A program made the position numbers and the translations under genes. A stretch of DNA of 64,000 bases, from positions 159,960,001-160,024,000 of the forward strand of contig JBITNC010000001.1 of assembly GCA_050084985.1 (NCBI GenBank), given 5' to 3'. A model generated the notes under the pieces. It saw nothing but the letters and a program-made list of their open reading frames with translations. It did no database searches and was not told the DNA's origin. Source of the DNA: Nageia nagi. Taxonomy: Eukaryota; Pinophyta. This document shows, piece after piece, positions 36,701-48,700 of the stretch (positions are counted from its first letter, which is position 1; each line of letters begins with the position of its first letter).

Positions 36701-39700
36701 AGTGGCTCTGGCTGGGTTTTCATCATGTTCCATCTTTCCACCTGCAATTGTTAGTGAGGCAAATGCAGAAGGATGATGAGGGACCCATTAACCTATCTTC
36801 CATTGATCCCACATTTAATGATGAACCTCCATGTGACATAGTGGAAGAGCCAAAGAATCCAATATAAGATCAGTTTCAGGATGCATGGCTTGACATGTAG
36901 GAGGAAATTGATACAATTACAGCCACAAGCATAGAGGATGAGAAGGATCAACCTCAAGATATGAAAATGCACTTGGAGGATCCATTGCCTCTTGTGGACT
37001 TGGGTGTTGGACCTCAATATGAGACTAAGAATGAGATCGAGGATGATTCTCCGCTCTACCAATACCAGAGGCAAATGCAAAGGCAACGCCAAATAAGATT
37101 ACCTCCTCGTAGCTCTAGTAAAGAACCCTCTCCTAGTCCACATGGTAGCGAACTAGTGGTAGATTTATTAGTAAAAGGGCTAGAGGCTAGAGCCTTTGGA
37201 CATTCACATTGATGCCTTGACATTTGTAGTTGTTGGCACTTGGCACTGATAGTATGAGACATTGAGACTTATGCGTTATGATTTATGAGTGGACATATTA
37301 ATATGACATACATTTTTTAGATGGCTTTTTAATATTTTATTTCATGTGTTTTCCATTTTCGTATATCGATACTATGATTTATGAAAATGAATTATGATCC
37401 ACTATCATTATCTTTAAATTTATGTTATGAATGTGTTGTTGGATGATATGGCCCATATGGGAATGATTTATAGCAATTACATAAGCATATTCTATGAATT
37501 TATAGGGGAAAAAAAAGCATGTTTTTTGGTATTTTTTAATGCACCACGAAGTTTTCCCTTTTTTCCATTTTTTTCTTGTTTTTTACCAAATTTTTCCTTC
37601 TTATGTACTGCAATTTTTTGTTGTTTTTTTCGCCTTTTCCCAAATATTTGCCGATATTTAAAATTTGACCCCTAGCCAAATTAGTGCTGAATCCAAATTT
37701 GTAAGCATTGGTTTATAGTATTTGTATTTCCTTGCCGCTTTGTATTTTCTACTGCAATATAAAATAATAAATATATTGAAGCAGCAATTTTATCTGAAGT
37801 TCTGAAGTAATTTCTGATAAGTGTTTTCTTGTTTGTGTTGTGATTGATTGAATAATTACATTTGAAATCCTTCACAACCTTTGTTAATTTGTCCAATTAA
37901 AGACTGCAAATTGCAAATATGTAATATCCATCCTTTAAACCAATAGAGCATTTCTTAGTCAATCCAATGTATTTGTTTCCATGTATAGATACTTGTCTTT
38001 TTCAATCAAGGTTGTAAATGCTTTTAACAAGATGCATAGGCTGCTGAGAGCCATAAAGGTGCTAATACTAACGATAACACTTCAATAAATTAAAACGAAT
38101 ACAGTAGCGGAAATAACTGAAGATAAATCAAAAAATGGTAATGATAAACAATAGTGAAGGTTGCACTTACACTGTTCAATAGGAAACTATAGTATAGCTG
38201 AAGTCTCTCATCCTAAATGGCCAACCTACAATCCGGTAAAAATATTCTGAAGAATAATAAATTCATATGCCATTTTCTTTGATTAGTTGCTTGTTTGGAG
38301 TAGAATCACCCCTTCATATGTCAATGGTCATGCTTAATCCATGTGCAGTCCAATGTAGACATTATATGGCCAAACATAATGTGTTGGGCATTAGAGGCAG
38401 AACAGATTTCTCATTGCTGAGAAAGGATGCACCTGTATTCTCCAGTACTTTATACATCTCCCATTCTAATGAACGAGTAGATGATTGGGGATGAAATATC
38501 TTTGTTGGTCCAATTCTACCGTTATGCATGTTTTATATCATTATATGAAGATATTTTTTCAGAAAGAATAAACAGCAATAAGATATTAATCTAGGATACA
38601 AATGACTTCAAACATTATGAACAGCTACAATGTAGACACAAAAGAACACTTGCAAAACTTGTAGACTGGAACATAAGTGTTGCATGTTGGAACTGTATAA
38701 CAGAAGGCCAATTTCCTAACAGTGAGAAAACACTATATCTTTACAATAACAAAGGATTGGAATTATTCAAACCAATAATAGAAATAGAACACATCCTTGA
38801 ATCCTCCATAACGAAAAGAAGTAAATTGTGGCATTATAAGACACGTGCTTGAAATGTAAAATATAAACAAAAAGAAAGAAAGAAAGTATATTAATGTCCT
38901 CAGGTGACCAAAAGCAATCAATGTGACTAGCATGTACAAGCATGGTCAGAAAACTAACAAACCCCTACAAGGCCTCCCTTAGATAAAGCATAAAAAATAA
39001 AATAAGTTAATACATCTGTACAAAAATAGTCCAACCCTATAGGGAGGAAGAGACATAATCTAAGACAGTTAGAGAAGGGTCGTCCTTGACCTCTCCATGG
39101 AAGAGCATGCAGGTGCTCTTTGCATTGAGGAGAGATCTTGCTGGTCCCTGAGGGTTGTGTTTGTGGTACTTCTGCTGGAGGGAAAGAAAACTAAGATTTG
39201 TCAAGTCCTCAACAAGACTTGGGTATCTTGAAGACATCTCTTGGTACTACGTAGGGGTTGCAAAGGATCATCATGTCATCTCTTATGGATCCCCGCAGTA
39301 TAAGAAGCTCAAAAAAATGATGTAATATGGCAGTCATATGTCAGATGTTGAGTGCGAACTAGAAGATCCTTTCGCAGGAGGAAGGTTTCTCATAAATACA
39401 AAGCCAAGCAATGTTGATAGGGGTGGAGGAATGTAGATAATGAGCCGTGTAAGTCAAGGAAGAGGAAATGGTATCAGCCTCAGATCTCCTAGTAGACTAA
39501 GCATTGGAAGACGAAGTGGTCTTCAAACTCAGTCTCAAGAGAGCAAAAGCGACAAACTCGTAGATCATGGGCTAAGTGGTGGTATGTCTTGATCCTTAAT
39601 CCAAGTGGTAAATGTAAGTTGATGTAACCAGGTTGGAGGATCAATCCTCTATCGATTTAAAGATAATGATGTAAATAATGTACCAATTTGGGTGTAATGG

Positions 39701-42700
39701 TTGCAAAAGTGAAGTCCAAGTGGTTTGGATGAAGGCCCTATAAATTGCCTGTAGAGTCCCTATCATAGAATCTACAAGTGGCCTAGTTGAACCCTCTAGG
39801 GGCATAGGCAACCAGTTGAGAGAAACCAAGTCTCTAAAGTGTCTATGTAATCTTGGAAAACCAATATCGACGACAACCCTAGGTGGCTAGGTCGATCGAG
39901 GAGGCCAAGGATATGGAAGGGAGTCTAGTCATAGCATCCCCATGAGTAGATAGTCTCTAAAGGCAACAGAAGAAGAGGATTATGGAAGCAATGGCCCACA
40001 CCTAAAGAGGCTAGCAGTTGAACTCTGCAAGCATGATAAGGTGAGGGGTTGTCTGTCCTCTTACTCTGAATGGAATGAGACAAAGTACTAACCAAGATCC
40101 TTTGTTGCTGTCAAGATGGGTTCCCAATCCTCAACTCCATATGGTACTATGGAAATGACTGGAATTTGAAAGAGCTCTATCCTAGATGGAATGTCTTGGA
40201 AATGCAACTGGATGCATTATCTCTCTCAAGTAGAGACCACCGCATAGCCTCGGCAAACTGTAGATGGGGTTGATATCCTCATGGAGAACCTAGGCTCGAG
40301 AAGAGCACTCCCAAATAGCTGTAGGAGGTGGCAGTCTTGATGATATTATCACGGAAGGTGATTTGGGTCTGGTCCAATATGACTTTCGAAACATTGAAGG
40401 CCACAACATTGAAGGTTCACCACAAGCTCCTATCTAGCACTGAAAAAATCTAATGCATCTATCAAGCCTTGTAAGCCCTCAACTAAATGGGAAAGTAGCA
40501 CAATATCGTCAACAAAAAAGAGGATGGGCACTAGATTGCTACGGAGAAGATAGACTAACTCAGGATCAATGGTCTCTAAGATAAAGGACTCCAACTCATC
40601 AATGTAAAGGCCAAATAGAGTTGGGGATAGGAGGCAACATTGTTTCACCCTTTGTAATGCGGATGCAACCTGAAAGAGCCTCATACAGAGCCCATATGGC
40701 TATGAGTCCAATCTTCAATACACCCAGTCATTGAAGTAGATCCATGAGTCTATGTCAAGTAATAGTGTCAAAAGCCCTCCTGAAGTCCACAAAGCAGTCA
40801 AAGACTGGGGGCTTTCGGAATCTAACCTCCTCAATGATCGTTCTAAGAATAAAAATATAATATATAGTACAGTGATCCCTATAGAATCCTACCTAGCACC
40901 CTGCTCTAAATCCTTTAGCTTCGGTCATCTATGCAATGCAATGCTCAATGATCATGGCATATAACTTGGCCAAAGTGTGACCAATAACAATGATGCAGTA
41001 GTTGTTCGATTTGTTGGGGTCTCCAAATTTGAAGATGGGGTGGATGATGTTTGAGGTCCAATACAAGGAGAAACCTAAGCAAATAACATTGTTGAATACC
41101 TTGGAGAGGAAGAGGGGAAGGGTGAATTTTGCATGCTTGAGAAATTTGGCTTAGAGGTTCTCAATGTTTGGAACATTATAAAGGTGAGATATGTAATCCT
41201 TCCAGGCATGAAGAGATATGGATTTTGGGATGTGTTTTTTTGGTAAGGAGTGCCAAAAGGATTTGGGGTTGGAGTGGAGGGAAGAAAGGACCTCTGGTAT
41301 CCTTTTGGCAAGATAGTTGTAGGAGTGATGGAGGGTGGTAGTGGAGGAGGACAAAGGGTCAAGTGCAAAGGACCGTTGGAGGTTACAATTAGTATCAAAC
41401 CAAGGGTTCATCGAGCAATGGCCTAGAGGGCGGAAGCAAGTAGGGGGGCTAATTTTGAGTGGGAATGCCTGGAGGGCTGCAAAACAGAGAGAATCTTCTA
41501 TTAAGAGTGCCTGGTCATCCACCAAGGGGAGGGAATGTAGGCTAACGCATTTTTGCTTCAGTATATTGTTATAAGAGGGGGTCATGGGCCGAATCAAAGA
41601 GGATGGTCGTGCGGGAAGAGTTGGGCGTGGGGGGGATGGTGTGGGTAGGGCTCATGGGCAGAATCAAAGAGAGTAGTTAAAAAACATAACAATCATAGGC
41701 TTAAACGAATAATACAAAAATGGCAAAAACCACATTCAAAATATGTTTTTAATTTTCCAAATGAACTTTACAAGTTCAATAAATTATATAATTATAAATT
41801 TTAATTAAAAAAAAAAAAAACCTTTGCAATAGGTGCCATCTCCACAGCTATATGCATTATGTGCATTGGCGGCTCCCTCAAGATTCCTCCAACAACAGGG
41901 ACATGATAATCTATACCATTTCTGTTGTCATACAGTCCTCCATGCTCATTACCTCTTTCAGAAAAGACAAAGTCCATTACATATGCATCTAGGGGCACCT
42001 TAACTGCAAAAAAGAAGAAAAATATTTTTCAATCTTTTGAAGTTTGAAATCAACCAAACTGATACAAACTTAAGACAAGTTTTTGACTAATGTTAAGTTA
42101 ATTATCAATAACAGAAACCAAAGTACTCTTTAATATCAGTTGGCCAGAACTTTTCTCAAACAAGGGACCACATCATCCAGGCTTTCAGGTTTGATTTAGT
42201 CAATTGCAATGTAAAGTATAGATAGTCTAGTTGCATTCTATGAAAGCTTTCCCTGTCGTTAATATATCAGATCTTTGTGCAGCCATACTCTGTTGGGATC
42301 CAAATGGAAGATGCCTAGAATATAAGAAAAATTGAGGGTGGAGAGGATTTCTTTTTCTAAATAGTTTATTTTAAAGCCAAAGCTAGAAATGCAACCAGAG
42401 ACAGAGGTAAAGATAGCTCACATCTCAAACAGGAGAACATACACAACACCATTTGTAGATGTGGTACATAATTTTTTCTATGAACTCCAGATAGAAAGCA
42501 ACGTTCTCTATATCTTCTTGGCCACAAATGATGACATTTACAAATATGCTTTGCCATGCTAATGTGACTGTACTATTATAGATGAATCATGATGGCAATA
42601 TCTACCTACCAACAAAGAGTTACAAGAAAGAAAGGAAGAGTTACCATCAGTCAGCAGTCAAATAACAATCACCAGCTAACAAGCAAAAGAGTCTTAATTT

Positions 42701-45700
42701 GTGGCAATGAATGAAACTTTCTGCTGATGGGTGAACATCTTCCTATTCTCTACTGATGAACATCAGCAAGGGAAGGATTATGAAATGCCATCTGGCATAC
42801 TTCGCACCAATTCACTAACTAATAATCATAGCACATTTCACCAACCATTAAAGGTAATTGGTGAGGTGATACAGAGAATCCCATTTATAGGCAACATGAC
42901 CCAGACAACTATCAACTAAAAGACAATCACCATGAATGTCAGTCAGTAAAAGTGTATACAATTGCCAACCACCATATGAATGGAGAAAAATCAGTAAAAT
43001 GTGTGATGAAAGTACAAATTGTCAGAGGCTAGTAATGAAAACCATATCAACATCAGTATTTTAAGGCTATGAAAACCAAGAGATTGTACTGACCAGTTGC
43101 CATCATGTGAGAGCCATTTCCAGCAGGAACCATTTTCTGAGGTGTAAGAACACCAAGTCGATGTGTCCAGCGATTGAAAGAGCAATGAAACCAGACTGCA
43201 TGTTTACCATTCAAAACAGTGTTGGATGGATTGTAAAAGATTCTTGCAGATTTCCCAGCCTGTAGTTCCATTGGTTCCGTGTAGAATACATGCTTTTGTG
43301 ACTCCAGAAACCTTTTCATTGTTCTCTGCTTCATTTCAGCTTTAAGAGATTGTGTTTTCTCAGCCTGTATTTGGAACCCATTTTAATACAAAGCTGATTT
43401 AAAATAACGAAAATAAAGTGTATGATCAATAAAGTTTCAAACATAAATTTAGAGCTCCTGAAGACTTACATGATTGTGTGACTATCTAAGAACAAAAAGA
43501 GAAAACATATCGCCTAACTAGATATCTGTGATTTCGATGTCAAAAATACACTTTATTTTTAATACATAATGAATTCAAGATATCTTTTTTTTATTCAGCA
43601 TTAACCTTTCTACGGACTGCTTCGTCCCTTTCTCGCCTCTCCTGCTGAAGTCTCACAAAAACTTTTTGTTCTTCTTCAACCCAGTAGAGAGCTTCAGGGA
43701 TAGATTTGGGTACAATGGCATGAAAATCTTGATAATCATTATTGTCATACACCTTAGCATTTCCTGGAGGTCCATCAGCAAAGACCCAATTAAGCATAAA
43801 TGCTCGCTCTGGGATGACCACTGCATAAGGCCAAATTGAACTGTCAATTTTGCATGAAGAGTTCAACTTTCATTTTCACCCTAGTTCTACTGCTCATATT
43901 GAAGTTTGGTCCTAGTTTCCCAATAAATAGTATATGATTGCAAGAAATTTAAATCTTTAGCTAATTGAACTATGTGGAAACTATATATGTTGAATTTAAT
44001 ATATATGTTCTAATACATGAAGCACTCACTCAACTTCAAATTTCTCCAGTCATGTTTTTCACAACATTATTTAATTACTTAAAACTTACAACTTTCAACA
44101 AAGAAATTGAAAAACTGTGTCTAAGGACTGCATCCTAGATCCATAGGCAGCATCTTTCTTGGCATTTGAATATAATAATAAATTTCAATGAGAAATATAA
44201 TCAGGATGCATAGGATTTGTGTTAGAAGAAGTGCATTACCTATCAAGTTCAACCATCAAATCCATCCACATACGGATAGTATTGATGACTACCTTTTGTG
44301 TCGGCAAGGGAAACTTCACTTGACTGGAGTAAGATCAGAATGAATATCATTATCCAGTCAGCCAGGTCCAGGTATAGATGTTGTACAGGATGATGAGTAC
44401 AATGCAAACACAATAATCTTATATTAGTTATTACATTTGTTATTCTGATGTAGATATTTTTGTTCATCAATCATGTATGTGAACTATGTTGGCAAAGTAC
44501 AGTGTACATTTTTACAATTGTTTCGATAGTAAATCTATTATGTTTGTAGTACAATGTGACAACATCATGGATATCTGTTTTGAATCTCTGCACATCTTTA
44601 AAGATCATGCAATGTCTGTCGTTGACTGTTGTCAATTGTTCAAGTCCATTCCCTGTCAATATGCAACCATCAGTCTTAATGTGCACTTGTCATTGTTCAA
44701 TTTAACCATTCACCTGTATCAAGATTGAAGAAATAACATAAACATGGAGAATGGACAAATATAAATTTATTAAAAATCACAAAGGCTATACCACAGAAGC
44801 AAACCACAAAGGAGGAAGTAGAATTGGGTGCAGCTTTTCAGCCAGACGTGGGATTGCATAATGGACAATTTTGTAGAATCATAAAAGGAGTCTTTGAGAA
44901 TATAGTATTGAATCAATACATTGAGCGTATGTTCAACGGCAACCAACATATTTTGAAAATTATTACCTGGGTTGAACAGGCACAGGAAAGACAAATAACA
45001 AGACCTTGAAAGTGAAGGTTCACTTCAGAAATATAAGATAAAGTCAGAAAGGAGCTAGAACCAGAAGAAGAAAGTCAATGAAAGAGATATAAATGAATTT
45101 TGAGTTAAGCCCCTAAATGAATCACTTGATTCAAGCGCTGATAAAAAAGTCTAGAGAAGACTGTCACAGTGAATCTGATCAAGAAAACTATTGCAAAGAG
45201 CGGCCAACAACAGAAAAGATGAGCAAATACAGCATTGATGAAAGGGCTATAAACTCTTTGAGAAATCATAGTTCAAAGGTGGATCTACATGGTGAAAAGA
45301 CTATCATGCCCACTGGAGAACACCACCAAGAGCAAAAGCCTTTAGTTGTGGCCCGTGGGAGAAACATCAAAAGGGAATGAACAGAATGGAGAATAAATTG
45401 AAGTTGATTAGCAAAGAGAACAAATATTGGATGGCAACATTGGTACAAACTTTCCTAAAACCTAAGAGTCGTGGGAAATGACTAGTTCATAGAGTACGAA
45501 AAGGCCACTTTGAATATATGAGACAAATTTATAAGCATACGAGGAGTTTGAGTTGTTAATGGATGATAATGAGATCGCTACAAATACCTATAACACTAAC
45601 TTTTAAGCAAAGAAAGAATGATGCCATATATGCTTATAATCAACTCTTTAAAGGAATGATTTGAAAGCTACCAAATCAATCAGCGGATGGATTAAAAAAA

Positions 45701-48700
45701 GATGGTTCGTCAAAAGAGTGCAACAAAGAAACTGATCAAAGAATTGTACCACCTGCATCTTACAGTGAAAAATACAACAGAGCAATGAATCTTAAAGGTG
45801 AGAAGGCTTGGCATCAAAAAAAAATGCTGAGAGATTCCAACAATGAAGATGATGATTGGTTACAGGAAAACATCCATCACTGCCTTAGGAAAAAACATGA
45901 TATATCTGAAAATTTAGAAGGGAGAAGGTAAAAAGGAAATGTGGTGTACCAATTGTTGTATGAAAAGACACAATGCATCAAACTGCCTAAAAGATAAGTA
46001 CTGTGAAATTTGAGATGTAACCAGTCATTCTATTATGCACCGCAGTTACAAATTGAAGAACAAAGACAAACAAGGGTTGGCTATGGAAGCAGTGCTTGTG
46101 AAGGAATCAGCCAACAAGGATTCCATAATACACATCAAGGATGTTCTCCACACTAGAACCGACAAGGAGACAAACATCAAAGGTTGGATACTTGAATCAC
46201 AATGGTAATATTTGAACCATAGTATTGTGACAAGCAAAAAATGAATGGGCATATTGTGCTAAATATGACCCCAGTCAGCAGACAAGAACGTACAAATGGT
46301 GTGGTGGATGAAACAAAGAAAATCTAATGCCAAAGAGGAAAAAATATTGAAACTCATAAAAACTTATGTTTCCAAAGAAAGACATGATTGTAACTCGTAA
46401 GCAGCAAGCCAAAACTTGAGCTAGTTAAGAAGGCATATAAATTCGGAATGAGATAACCAAGCATGTCAAAATGCATATTTCAACTATGGGAATTATATAA
46501 TCCAATATTAAAGGGAAAATACATGCATACCATCCACAGACCACCAGTCACCATCTTCTGCATTATCATAGGAAAGCTTATGGACTATGGACAATGCATC
46601 TTGCCAATTATTATAGCCTCCATGAATCCAAACATCTGAAGCAAAAGCAAGCGGACGGGAAGTTCGATCATAAAAAAGTTTAACCCTGTCTCCTCCTTTA
46701 AAATCAGCAGGCTCGATGTGCCATAAACCATCAGAAGATTCTACAGCTTTTTGTAATACTTGGCGTGCTTGTTCTCGTCTTGCTGTCACTTGCTTCTTTG
46801 CTTCTGCTCTGTCTGCTTCCATTGCAGCCTTTTCTTCCTCCAACCTTTGTTGCTCTGAAGCCTTTCTTTGCCTCTCAGCCTCCTCTGCTGAAAGTCTCTC
46901 CAATTCCCTATGCTTTTCCTCAAGCAAGAAATTTTCAAATTCCTGTTTGTCCATTCCATCTTCAACTAGTATCGAGAAATCCCTCTTGTCATTATTTTCA
47001 TATTTTTCACCCCCATTGAAGAACACAAAGTCTATTCTATAGGCTTTCTTTGGTACAACCAATTTACAAGTCCACCAATCTCCACTGAGTTCAGTCTTTT
47101 GCAAGTCTGTGATGAAAGAATTCCATCTCCAGTCATTGAAAGCACCCATTATTAAAACCTTTGGCTCATTTGCCAAGGTTGTCGCACTTCTATTGAAAAA
47201 TATCTCAATTTCCTGCCCTGCCAACACAGGATTAGGATAAAAGAATACCTTATTGTGAACAGAAGAGTTCTCCTTTGCAAGGTTTTCCAAATCCCTTTTC
47301 CGTGCCTCAGTTTTTTGTTTCTCTAAAATCTGTTTTATCAATAACTCCTCAGCTTCCTTCTGCTTTATTGCAGCAGCTATGTCTTCAGCAGCCTCTAACT
47401 TTTGATTGACATGAACTTCTTGTGATTTTTCTCTTTCAGATGCTCCAGTGCCAATTCGAGATCTTCTGTTTTCATTCACATTCTGCTCAACATATCCTAT
47501 ATTTATCTTCTGCAAATGCTTTTTCCCACCAGCCACCATCATGTGTTGAGCTCCCTGATTCTTTTTATTAACTTCATTTGTGTCCAGATCAGCAACATCT
47601 TGTTCTTCTTTAACTTTATTTTGACTGTCAAAATCTGTTGCCAGTGCTGGTGCAGGCTTAGGGGACACTACAGAGTCCTTTGAGATAGTGTCCTTCGGCT
47701 TTGGTTCCAGTGGTTTCTTACGAGATCTTCTTTTAAACTCTGCAGAGTAAAACTTCTTGTTTCTCAGCTAAGCTTCTACTTGACTGACAGTAAATGGCAA
47801 AAAAGAATACATTGTAAATTTGTCTACTGACCGTAAATGGCGAAAAAGAATACATTGTAAATTTTTTTACTGATAGTAAATGGCAAAAAAGAATACACTT
47901 TAAATTTGTCTTCATTAGTCTGCACTAGAAAAACTTGATTGTGTGATGGCTCAGACAACCTTGATTGTGTGATGGCTCAGACAACCTTAACTGTGTGATG
48001 ACTTAGACAACCTTAATTGTGTGATGACTAAGGCAATATGATCACATGATACTCAATAAAATCATTATATTCTTGTCAAGTTTCATAAAATTATATGATA
48101 AAAAAACATACTAACCTGCATTTGCCACGATATTACTGGAAAGCCTATTGTTCCTAGAAACTTCATGTAGAGCACCAGTCCAGACCTGCCAGATATATGA
48201 GCAGAATAATTGGTATTAATTTTTTAAAGATGTCAAATCAAAAGGACACTCCACCGTCTCTATGCTACTGCTTATAGATTTCAGTAAAGACTGATTGACA
48301 CAAAGCAATAGCTTTCACGTAGCTAATCTTCAAGAATATATTTTTTAAAATAGATAAGAAAGTGGTAATAGCCAAATAAGAGTTCATTTTACGCTAAAAG
48401 AACCTTTCTGTAAAGCATTTTGAAAAAGGCGTTGCTAATGTTATTGCCAACTCCTACATTCAACGAAAAGTATGTCAACCACACAGCACAGAATTTGAAT
48501 GCAATACCATACAATACACCATGCTAACAATTGGCATATGGTCCACCTCCTGTATCAGAGGACCTTTGCTATAGCAGCTTAAGTGTCAAACATTGATGTT
48601 AATAAGGGCTAATTTCACAGCCTAAAGATTTCAAATCAGTTAAGTGTTTTAGATAAAGTGAACTGCTATTTGATCTATTTTTTGTCTTGCCACAGTCTCC

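Larger units (their letters stand above)
32291..36740 (-). mobile_element. Ty3/gypsy deletion derivative, minus strand, 3' LTR present, 5' end missing
   Basis: On the minus strand the order is gag (36733 to about 35470), knuckle plus protease (35268-34661), a 33-bp minisatellite (34600-33925), about 460 bp, a purine tract (AGAGGGGAGGCTT, 33465-33477) and the 3' LTR (33464-32291). RT, RNase H and integrase are absent. No primer site or 5' LTR is seen right of 36740, where a possible hAT fragment begins, so the copy is also truncated. Confidence 0.8.
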
